Translations under genes and position numbers: made by a program
The notes under the pieces: generated by a model
The model's input: the letters and a program-made list of their open reading frames with translations, nothing else
Told to the model about the DNA's origin: nothing
Databases searched by the model: none
Part shown: in pieces, positions 1 to 10,211 of the stretch
Layout: the number at the start of each line of letters is the position of its first letter
Position numbering within the stretch: the stretch's first letter is position 1
Origin: Populus alba
Lineage: Eukaryota > Streptophyta > Magnoliopsida > Malpighiales > Salicaceae
DNA: 64,000 bases
Reading direction: 5' to 3'
Assembly: GCF_005239225.2 (NCBI RefSeq)
Contig: NC_133289.1
Location: forward strand, 12,260,889 to 12,324,888

Positions 1-1625
1 AGGCTGCTTACCACCAGGCTTTTGGGAAAGGAATCTCTCTGTCTGAACAGCAGCTTGTGGACTGTGCTAGAGCATTTAATAACTTTGGCTGCAATGGTGG
101 GTTGCCATCCCAAGCCTTTGAATACATTAAATTCAATGGTGGCCTTGACACCGAAGAAGCATATCCTTACACTGGAAAAGATGAGGCCTGCAAGTTCTCA
201 TCGGAGAATGTTGGTGTCCAAGTTGTCGAATCAGTCAACATTACACTGGTAAGTAGTATGCACAGTTCCCCTAAATAATATTGTGTGCATATTCTTTCTG
301 GCCCCTCTTGAGCAGGAAATTTCTCACTCGAGCTGTTGAGTTGGCAAACCTTGGTGTGCATATTTTGTGTTTGGGTTGGTTATTGTAGATGTACTTGTTT
401 TCAGCATATGAGCATTCTTATTCCTCTAATATTAGCATTGAGAGTAATTACTTCATTTGATCCATGTTGCAGCTTGAAGAAGCTGTGTTTTTCTAGCCCA
501 AATACTCTAGAGATCTAATATTATACAATCCCCTTTGTAGAGAGTAGAGACTCTTCATTTCCTTGTTTGAATATCTGTTCATTCTCCATTTGCTACAAGA
601 GGCTGTTATAGTTAAACATGGTCTCTTGGGGGGTTCAGAATCTGGCCATTGATCATTTGCTACCCTCTAAACTTCAATGCTAGTATACGTTATTAATATC
701 ATTTGAGGTTCCCTAATCTTATACTCAAATACAGGGTGCTGAAGACGAATTGAAGCATGCAGTTGCATTTGTTCGTCCAGTTAGCGTTGCATTCGAGGTA
801 GTAGGTGGTTTCCGTCTGTACAAGGAAGGAGTTTTCACCACCAACACTTGTGGCAGTACTCCCATGGTGAGTTCAACTATTTTTAGGGCGATAATCTTAT
901 TCAACGGAATTGGTCAGATGGTGGTATTGTTTCAATAAAATTTTGGGGGACATTGCTCCTTTTTAAACTTTTAGAAACATCTAGTTTATATTCAAGATTC
1001 GAAATGTCAAGTGACTGCATAAGTCAACAACCTTTCTGGGAAAGTAACGCCTCTCATGATCTCTTATTGATGTTAGATTAGTTCAGTTACTTGTCCCGGC
1101 AAGATGTGCATGTTGAGATAGGTAGCATGAATGGATGTAAACCATAAAACATATTAATATTCTTCCCGCTTGTGTACTTGAACACTTATTAGTTATAACC
1201 TTTATATATGACGACTTCTTTCTGACGTTCTCTTGGGTTTGTGGCAGGATGTGAACCATGCTGTTCTTGCAGTTGGCTATGGAGTAGAGAATGGTATCCC
1301 GTATTGGCTGATCAAGAACTCTTGGGGAGAAGACTGGGGCGACAATGGTTACTTTAAGATGGAGATGGGGAAGAACATGTGTGGTAAGTCCCAACCTATA
1401 TATAGATCGACTGTGAAACCACTTGAGGGAATATTTTATGCATTTGCAAACTGTTGAACTAACTGTGAACGGGCCCCATTGCAATGTGATGCAAAGATAA
1501 TAGGGATTTCGACTGGTTTCGTACTTGAGCAATTGTTGACTTGCCTTTATGTTCAAAATGCTTATCCTGATTTTATTTTTGCAGGTATTGCAACCTGTGC
1601 ATCATATCCTGTCGTAGCAACTTGA
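1..1625 (+). CDS. ALP: Aleurain-like vacuolar cysteine protease (papain family C1A), 5'-truncated
   Basis: This is the C-terminal part of a papain-type thiol protease; aleurains are vacuolar aminopeptidase/endopeptidases related to cathepsin H. Visible exons are 1-248, 735-866, 1248-1383 and 1585-1625, all with GT-AG borders and matching phases (0, 0, 1). The first visible residues are family-typical (SEQQLVDCA, then [14 protein letters not shown]). The catalytic His lies in [12 protein letters not shown] and the catalytic Asn in LIKNSWG. The protein ends in [11 protein letters not shown] and a TGA at 1623. The active-site Cys, propeptide and signal peptide are upstream of the window. The high similarity to aleurain rather than to RD21 or SAG12 types is recognised from memory. 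Nothing in the visible part is broken. The 3' UTR probably continues to about 1.8 kb. Confidence 0.95.
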
Positions 1626-3614
1626 TTGTGAAGATTTGATGAGCCCTTGGATGAGTGGTTCGTGGTGTCCGATACTAGTTTCAGTAGCATGTAATAGGAA
1701 TTTGCATCCATGGTGCATGCCCATGTGTGTTGATGTACGCAAATAATACGCCCTATTTCCCAATATAATGTATAGATCCTTGTGCTACGAGTACCGTGAT
1801 GTGGTACCATTTGCAGTCATGTAGAACACAATGCCTTGTTTAAATCAATTGCAGCATATATTTTTATTGGAGAATGGATCTGTTACCCAAAAAACCAACC
1901 CCGCTGAGGAATTCAGTACCATGCAAAGCAAAATGGCGATCAGAGACAACAAATCAAAACAGTGCTGAACGCTACCTATATCAAACTGAAAGTGAAATTG
2001 ATTAAAATTAGCCACATTGCTTGATTCTTCCATGCCATTTGATCCGTTTTGATATCATATCAGACATGGAAGGCATTGTTGATGTACATGGGGAAAGTTA
2101 CTGCTCTTAACTACCTGCCCACCTGCTTGACTTGTATACACTGGAAACCCCAAAACCGTCTTTCCCCAATTTCTATCCAAGATCGTAAAAAGGGGACACA
2201 GGTCATGACCCTGTAAGTTCAGATCAGATTTACACAATTTTAACCTCAAAACTGTATTGTATACAATTCGTGATCCACCAATGCCTTGAAACATGCAAAC
2301 GCTGCCAGCCTGCAAAGTCCATTAAGCAAGACAGACATCAAGAACTCGCATACAAGTAGATGAATAATAATGCGCAACAAAAAAGAAAGACCACCAAGAA
2401 TTCAAATTGATAGCAACTAAGATGAGCTGTTGATAGTTGTGAGCCTGAACAGATACATGACCACTTGGCATCAACATTTTGGATATACATCTTTGACTAG
2501 ATGCTGGACACTCTTGTGAGATGTTTACTGGTGGAGATGCAAATGTTAATGTAAGTAGTCAGTTTGTCTCCCTTGCATCATGTGATAAAATTGCAAGTAC
2601 CACGATCCACAACAACACCATAGTGTTCTACCTCATAAAAGGACACGGGCCATTATTATTATGGTGATCCCTATAGTTAGATTGGATACAGTATTTCTCC
2701 ACTTAAACTTGAGATTAACTGATGCTCTCTGTTATTCTTCATCCTCCTCCCATTCTAGAAGTAACATTGCAGTTTCAGCAAACAAAATTCCTTCCAAATC
2801 ATTCATGCACCCCCAACTTACAAGCTACAACCAGTAGACAGCTAGAATACATATGTTGGTCATGGACATGCCCACTGCTCAATCCTCTTCTTGGAGATTA
2901 TTGTTGTTGCTAGTCATTAAGAAGAATTTTAACAATAAACTGAAGCCTTCTACAATCAAAGTCACAAACTTAACAATCCTATGACGCACCTGGTCTATCA
3001 TACTGCTTTTTTGTTCCTCTTTTTCTATTTATTTCTGCATAAATTCTGTCTTATTCATGTTATTTTATACATTAGAGCTCAGTACCTCAATGTCCACACT
3101 GACATTTGAGCTATCTAGCATCGGTTAAACATGTCACAACTCCAATCACCAGAGCAACCACTTTCCTCCATTAGATTTGTTAATGCCATTAAACAATAGG
3201 ACATGGCTAATAACAGACATCACCACAATAAAACTAGCTGCATTTCATATTAAGCAATATGGAGCATAATTAGGAAGTTTACAGGAAAAAAAAATATAAT
3301 TACTGTCAACATTATAAATATGTGAGAGGAAGTAACCAAATTAATTATCCATATCAGAAGTGCAAAGATGCTTTGAAGGTCAAGAAGAAAAATGCATACA
3401 AGTAGAGAAAAATAGAAGTTCAACAAAGGCAGCATATTTGAAGTAATATTTGATTTGTTGATCTCACTGAAAAGTTAAAAACAACAAAGAACTTACTGTT
3501 TGAAACCATCTCGTAGCTCATTTATGCTACAAGGTAGAGATGTATGATGATGGAAAAGCCTTTTTCATTTGACAGCTCCAACAAGCTGATTTTAATTTTG
3601 CACCACACCCTCTT
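1626..3614. other. Intergenic region between the protease and PPR genes
   Basis: No open frame of convincing composition is present. It holds the 3' UTR of the protease gene and then low-complexity AT-rich sequence. The last few hundred bases before 3615 lie downstream of the PPR stop codon and probably include that gene's 3' UTR. I see no clear repeat family or RNA gene. Confidence 0.5.
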
Positions 3615-5252
3615 TCAAACTGCCACTGGGATGTTTGTATTTGTCCTCAAAGGAATAGCTTTCTCAAAAGATGACAAACCCAAGTTACGATCCTCTAATG
3701 CCATTTTCCTAATGCGATAGGCTTCATTAGGCATCCCAGCCTTCAAAAGGCAGGATATCAAAGAATTAACCGTGATGTTATCAGGGGCACACCTGGTTGC
3801 CAACATTCTATTAAAAATATTAATTGCTTCAAACATTCTTCCTTTCACGCAATGCCCAATAATAAGAATGGTAAATGTCACCTTATCAGGGTCACATCTC
3901 TTCTCTTCCATCTCTTTTAGAATCACATTCCCCTCGTCCACATTGCCAGCCTTGCAGAACCCATCAATCACAGGATTGTACATAAATGGTTTTGGAATTA
4001 TACTACTATTCTTTATTTGCTCCAGAAAATCACGAGCTTCATTAAGTCTATTCTCCTTGCAAAGAGCATTAATGAGAACAGCATAAGTATAAACAGTTGG
4101 AGATACATTTCTTGTTTTCATCACATTCCAAAACTTCAAGCCGTGGTTCACCTGACCAGCTCGACAGTAGCCATCAATCAAGGAAGTGAAGGTGACTACA
4201 TCAGCTGAGCAATCAAAATATCCCATCTTTCTGTACATTGCTTCTGCTTCAGCTATGTTCCCAATCTTGCCAAAGCCATCAATAAGAACATTAAAAGTGA
4301 TTACATTGGGCTGAATCCCAGACCTCATCATCTCCTCAAATAAATTTGAGGCCTCCTTCATCTTACCTGACTTGCAAAACCCCGATATAATTGATGTATA
4401 AGTCACAATGTCTGGTGAACAATCACTTCTAGACTGAATTTCCTTGAACAATTCACACCCTCTCTGTACTTCATTTGCCTTGCACAATCCATTTATAAGA
4501 GTATTATATGTGACAACATCAGGTAAACATCCAAAACTCTCCATATCCTTGAAAAATTCAAGAGCTCTATCCACACCCCCTACTCTGCAAAGACCTCGGA
4601 TAAGAATATTAAAAGTCCAAGTGTCAGGAGGAGATTGCATTACCAAATACTCTTTAAACAAGTAAATGGCCTCGTGCACTTGATTCTGCTTAACCAAGAC
4701 ACTCAACAAATTATTATAGACAAATGAATTAATGCGAACCTCCTTACCCTGAACCTCAGCAAGCAATTTCTTAACCATATCAAAATCGCTCGCCTGCGCC
4801 ATCCAAGTTACCAAAAATCCTAAAAGTTTACTATCAGGCAAATGCCCATCACTCCCCATGTAATCAAACACAATATTCACCAAATCATGGTGACCCATTT
4901 GACATAAGGACCTCATAAGCAAATTATAAGTGGGATAGCAATGATTGACATTCAAACTCAATCTACTGAACTCCAAAAACTTGAAACCCACTTTTGGATT
5001 ATTAAACCTTTTGATTACCTCAAATGCAATCAAAGGTGTCAACTTTTCACACAAGTAATTCAAACAAGCATCCAAAGAATGTGAATTGACAAAAAGTGTG
5101 GAAACTACTTTGACAAACCAAGATTCTGGGTTTTGAATTACCTGTCTATCAGGGTAAAAGCGAGATCCTCCTTGAGTTTGACCGTGAAAACGGGCAATGG
5201 CAATAGTGGATGCTCGAACCCTGAAAGGTCCAGTTAAAGAAAAGAGGGTCAT
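3615..5252 (-). CDS. P-class pentatricopeptide repeat (PPR) protein, 545 aa, single exon
   Basis: PPR proteins bind organellar RNA and act in its processing, stability or translation. The frame opens further upstream only with a GTG, so the ATG at 5250-5252 (MTLFSLTGPFRVRAS) is chosen as start. The first 40 residues are rich in Arg, Ser and Thr and poor in acidic residues, which suits a mitochondrial or plastid presequence. About twelve 35-residue repeats follow from around residue 105 to 530, with the usual pattern (DVVTYNTLINGLCKA, DIVTYTSIISGFCKSG, NVITFNVLIDGFGKIG). No E, DYW or other editing domain follows, so it is P-class. The gene is intronless, as most plant PPR genes are. It resembles Arabidopsis At2g06000 as I remember it. 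The RNA target is unknown. Confidence 0.93.
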   Translation of the reverse strand: MTLFSLTGPFRVRASTIAIARFHGQTQGGSRFYPDRQVIQNPESWFVKVVSTLFVNSHSLDACLNYLCEKLTPLIAFEVIKRFNNPKVGFKFLEFSRLSLNVNHCYPTYNLLMRSLCQMGHHDLVNIVFDYMGSDGHLPDSKLLGFLVTWMAQASDFDMVKKLLAEVQGKEVRINSFVYNNLLSVLVKQNQVHEAIYLFKEYLVMQSPPDTWTFNILIRGLCRVGGVDRALEFFKDMESFGCLPDVVTYNTLINGLCKANEVQRGCELFKEIQSRSDCSPDIVTYTSIISGFCKSGKMKEASNLFEEMMRSGIQPNVITFNVLIDGFGKIGNIAEAEAMYRKMGYFDCSADVVTFTSLIDGYCRAGQVNHGLKFWNVMKTRNVSPTVYTYAVLINALCKENRLNEARDFLEQIKNSSIIPKPFMYNPVIDGFCKAGNVDEGNVILKEMEEKRCDPDKVTFTILIIGHCVKGRMFEAINIFNRMLATRCAPDNITVNSLISCLLKAGMPNEAYRIRKMALEDRNLGLSSFEKAIPLRTNTNIPVAV

Positions 5253-6425
5253 ATGCAACCCCACCCCACTACTGTAATTTAAAGCAATGACTCCTCTTTG
5301 AATACAGCCAGATTTTCGATTGGGTCTCCCAGTTTATGTGGTTTTTTTTTGTTAAAATCTCTGCACATCATGGAGATAAGGAAAAACCTACAAAGAGTCC
5401 CATAGCAAACCAAAATATGATGACCCAAAAAGGAGAATTTCAATCAATTAACAACAAAAGTGGACTTTAAAGCAGAAATTATACATTTGAAGTTGAAATT
5501 TGGTGTATTTGAATCAGTGAATGGAATGGAAATTTGCGGGGTTTTTTTTCAAAGTATGAAGAAGACGCTGGTGATTGGGGAAGGGGCTCATAAATGGAAC
5601 CCATGTCATTCTGTGTTAGGGTTTTTCAGGGACTTGGAGTTGCGTCACTTGGCTGTCGACGTAGCGAGGACAACCCAGGTTTAAAATTATATTTTCATTG
5701 TTTTATGCGCTTAAATATATTTTGATTTGTTTTATCCATCTTACCTTATGCCGTTAAATACATGTTAAATTAACGAGTAATTTTATATAAAAAAACAAAC
5801 AAATTAAAAGGTTAAAGATTAAAATTTACATAAAAAAAAATAATTAGGATTAATACAGTAAAATTTAGAAATATCCAATTATGCCTTATTTTTTAAATAA
5901 AATTTGAATTTATTATGGTAATGTTGTTCCTTAATTTATATAAAAAATTATATAAATCTAATATGCAGGATTTTGTTTTTAAAAACAAATTTCTCATAAA
6001 CATTCATTTAGAATACTTTTTTTTTAAATCATGTTATTTTTTTATATAGTTTTATTAATTTTTTTTTTTTTTAATTCTTTGATACTTCTTCATCAAAATT
6101 ATCACAACATTATTTCTTTTAATGAGATTTCCTTCTCATATGATGCCAAATTTTAATCACAAAAACTATTTTTCAAATAAAAAAGACCTATTTTCCCTAG
6201 AGAGAGAGAGAGAGAGAGAGGAGATGTACAAGTAAGTAGGGTTTTGGCTAAAGAAAGTTTTCTGGTTTCCAAGTGTTTTTGGGATTTTGCTTTGATTGAT
6301 GAAATGCTGGAATTGTACGTGCAAGACAGCAAGAGGATGAAAGGCTCCATTTTAGGGGAATGGAGCTCCCGGGCAGCTACGTACCCCTTGTGCTTGTGAT
6401 ATACCTCATAAATTTGTCATTTTAG
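5253..6425. other. Upstream region of the PPR gene and AT-rich spacer
   Basis: About 400 bases upstream of the PPR start look like a 5' UTR or promoter. From 5690 to 6130 the sequence is AT-rich with homopolymer runs. A GA microsatellite lies at about 6198-6220. A short coding-like stretch at 6285-6410 (in frame IDEMLELYVQDSKRMKGS) may belong with the exon-like piece at 6426. Confidence 0.4.
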
Positions 6426-6544
6426 AGCTCCAGCGAGCATTCGAAGCTGAGCGAATGTCAAATCTTGAATTGCAAAAGAAGCTTTCAAAATCAATAAACC
6501 AATCACATTTATCAACTGAAACAAGGGAGCACCACAGAACTTAG
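6426..6544 (+). pseudogene. Exon-like coiled-coil fragment, possible 3' terminal exon remnant
   Basis: A stretch of about 39 codons follows a plausible acceptor (TTTAG) and ends at TAG 6542-6544. Its translation is helical and charged (LQRAFEAERMSNLELQKKL), unlike the surrounding AT-rich DNA. I cannot assemble a full gene around it. It could be the last exon of a degraded coiled-coil gene. In Arabidopsis the neighbour of the matching PPR gene is FIP1, a coiled-coil protein, but the link is speculative. It may equally be chance. Confidence 0.25.
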
Positions 6545-6788
6545 ATGCCCCTGAATTTTACAACAATTCTTTTGTGATACTCTGTTCGTGCAGCATACAA
6601 ACGCCATCCATGACAAGCATGAATGGGCGCCACCCTTCAGTCGTAGATAGCTGGATGGGCATAGCAATTCATCATGAAGTTTCTTTTGTTGTCCATAGCA
6701 GTTCATTGTTTTGCTTTTTCTGGTTTTACAGAATTTGCTGGAAAGTATTAAATGTAATTCCTTAACAGCAGAAACACACGTCAGATTT

Positions 6789-7126
6789 ATGTTATTTCCT
6801 TTTTTGAAAAAAAAAAAAAAAAAAAAAAAAAAAACGTAGATATAGGCGGTGCATCAACAAAATTAAGGGGGAAGGAAAGGGAAATAATCAGACAGCAGGA
6901 TACTAAAGAAACTGGAACAATGCTAATATAGGGCTACCTCTTTTTATAGCATTTCTGGTAATAATGTTTATCAACAAAATCCCAGAACGTTCAAAAAAAA
7001 AAAAACACCCTAGCTTTAGCTGATGTTTTCCCTTTCTTTCTTTTCCCTCCCCCTTAATTTTGTTGATGTACCTCTATCTCTAATGGTACTCTCTTCTTTT
7101 TTTTTTCAAGAAAAGGAAATAACATA
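6789..7126. repeat. Foldback (inverted repeat) element, about 340 bp
   Basis: The outer ends (TATGTTATTTCCTTTT at 6789 and its complement ending at 7126) and the inner arms (6836-6890 against about 7027-7083, sharing CATCAACAAAATTAAGGGGG and its complement) pair with each other. An A-run at 6806-6834 faces a T-run near 7100. The arms flank a loop of about 135 bases. This looks like a MITE or snap-back element. It lies downstream of the TTLL12-like stop codon and may fall in that gene's 3' UTR. Confidence 0.7.
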
Positions 7127-7416
7127 GGATGACTAAATTAACAAATCACAGCAAGCACAACAGTGCTTATGGAATGAAAACCTTTACATACTCTGATGAT
7201 TAGGAATGTCAATTTGAAGATGCTGGGTTTTAATTGTCACAAAACAGAACAAAAAAAAAAAGTGACTAAATCCAAGCTGAAAATAGTATTCTTAAACATA
7301 CATGGTGGATACACTCATCTATGACAACTATAGTGAACAAAAAAGAAAAACAAAACAAAACAAAACTCTGTCTTCATGAATACAATTGTATACATAAGAA
7401 AATCCTTAAAGCTAGA

Positions 7417-10170
7417 TTACAATGGGCACACGTGTCTAGTTTCATCAAGAAAGAGACAACCAAACACATAATTGTAGAAATCACTACCTTTCAATAATTC
7501 TCCCCCTCCACCTATAGCTTGTGTATCATACTTGCATGCTCTTGTACAGTCTGGACAGTAAGTGACCTGCATACAGAAAGTGAACACTTCATCTTCAAAA
7601 GGGCAGGGAAAACTACCTTGAAGCAATCATATTGAACGATGACCAAAAAGCTAAATACAATTCCTATCTTGTTGTGCTTAAGGTTTGATTTCAAACTATA
7701 CATTGACCACATGATGCTAGGAGAGCATCAGAGAAAGAAACACATTGGCAACTACAAACCTCCAATAACTTTGGCTGGAAAGAGCTATCAAGCATGACAT
7801 CCACGCCATACATTGCCCTGGACATTGGACTATGCATCTCTGGATGTACTGTCGCAGCTGCCTCGAAAACAGATCGAATCATATTTCTCACTCTCTCATG
7901 GATATCCAACCATTTAACTGCAACATACACAGGAATCTACATTTAGTAAATGCTGTTATCCAATGGATAAGTTTCTGGTTGTGAATAACCATTCTCTTCA
8001 GGAAGTAAAGCAATAAGTGATGGAGGCTGTTACCTTGGTGCTCCTGTTCAAATTCCTTCACAAACTCTGGAGTGTTCTTGTGATTCAACACTCCACGATA
8101 GTTCTGCAAGCCATTCCCAATTACATCAAAGTCGAGAAACAAATCTCGCTAAGCAGAAATGTAGGCTAAAATCCCAGCCAATTATGACAATGAGAAGGAA
8201 AAAATCCTCATTTAACAAAACTGGATAGCGAGATACTTTTTTTTCTCTTTCTTCTACATTCCATTTTCAACCTCTTGAAGCATGTTTATGACCAAAATAT
8301 TTCAGATTTTGCAACTACAATGCAAAAATGGTTGACACATACCATAACAGTAAAGTGGGTCTCGTACTCAAAAAGGCTGTGTTTGTCAAGAGTGTATTGG
8401 TTGTTTGCCAACCTAACCTGAAAATAAAGATGAAATAACTATTTCAAGATAGGCATCCTAATAGAAGGAATTTGAAAATCTGTTCCATATCATTTGGCAT
8501 CTTAGCAAATCAACAAAGAAAAGTTGCATACCCAGAAAACATCTGCAAGGAACAGTTCCAGAGGCTTCACACTGCGAACCAGTACTATATAACGGAGATC
8601 AAATTTCTTGCCTTGGAACAGAGCAGGACGCTCGATATATTTCTGGCATATTTTTGGACCAGTTTCCATCAGGCGGATAATAGCGGACAGGTTATCTGTT
8701 ACAGTTGTATCAATAGTCCGGGCCATGTTCCATGGTTTTAAGATCCATAGGTTGTTCATTCCATCTCTTTTGCGTGCATAATAGTTGCCAATAAGTTGAG
8801 AGAGATGTGATTCTAAATTGTAAGTAGGATGCAACCAATCAGGAGATCCATGTGCCTGTTGGATAAATGGAACTAAAAAAGTCAGTTATTATTGCAAAAC
8901 AAATGCAAACCCTGGTCATATGTTCTGATACTAATGCAAAGATACTGAATAATTAGTTTAATTAAAAACTATCTGGAGGAAAAGAATGATATTTTGGGGA
9001 CAAAGCAGGTTCATCCAAGAGTGTGCATGCTTGAATTTATACTTACATTAGACATCCTGTCTTTACCTTTTGAATAGTCTCTGCCAAATGATGTTTCATG
9101 ACAAGACAAGCTTCGAAAGGAAATTGGTTTATATATTGCTGATCTGTAATTCCAGCAGCTCTTTTGACATCATCATCCACCTGCATACTTGTCCATATAA
9201 TGTCTGCATCCTTCAACTCAGTGGCTGTTAACAAAACAAATCACAAGAGAAGCTTTGTCAGAGCATGAGAAAGAGATACCAAACTTCTATATGTTTCGAG
9301 GGAAGGGAATAAAAAATGTGAGTAATGTAAAGGAAATTAAGCAAGTTTCCTTTGTATGGATCCTAAAATTAGGAACAGAAAAGAAATTTCTAAATTTTCT
9401 TTTTGGTTCATAAAAACTTTCCACCCAAATTGGGAGGACCGCAACCTTCCTTGAACCAAACCAAAGAAATTCAATTGCACTTACATTTCCCTTGTTTTCC
9501 CTAGCATCTTTAGATTTCCGTACACACTCTAAGTTTCAAAATACATTCAAGTCTTCCCTTATTAATATGCACACATTCTATATTCATATAAAAGAAACCT
9601 CGACAAAACTAAGTTTCAAAACTTGGTGAGTGTTTGTCTTTGCAGTAGTTTTTTGCTTTTCAAATTGCTTCTCTCCTAAAAATGCATAAAATTGATGCTT
9701 TTTCGGGTGTTTTTGGATGATTTTGATGTGCTGATGTCAAAAATTAAAAAACAAATATATGAAAAAACATCATTTTGATGCATTTTTAATTGATAGGCAC
9801 CCTGCACCAAGGTTGTCAAAAACGTTTTTTTGACACAACATAGAAAATATAATATAAACTCGGATCGTAAAATCAGATTATGAAGTAAATTTTTTTTTAA
9901 CTAATTATATATTGTGTGCGCGCACGCACGCGAGACAAAAGCGTAGTAATGATGAAAATGGCGTAGTTGGAGGACAAAGACGGCACAACCTAGGATACAT
10001 AACTATTAACATAAACAATAAAAGAGGCGTCGCGTAATTACTTTGTGCCTAGACTGGTAGACACATGTGTTATTTTATACAACTTTAGGACTCTATTAAT
10101 ATTTATCTTTAGGCTAATTGTTAGGAATGAGTTGGATTCCATTTATAACACATACTTCCGTGTGTACAGA

Positions 10171-10211
<41 letters not shown>

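Noticed and set aside
1083..1556. 157-codon minus-strand frame
   Set aside because: It overlaps an exon and introns of the protease gene on the opposite strand; the plus-strand exon is conserved and the minus frame has no recognisable feature.
3772..4665. Three plus-strand frames of 63-104 codons
   Set aside because: They are antisense shadows of the PPR repeats.
5460..5684. 74-codon plus-strand frame upstream of the PPR gene
   Set aside because: Only a TTG-type start, no homology that I recognise, and it overlaps the probable 5' UTR of the PPR gene on the other strand.
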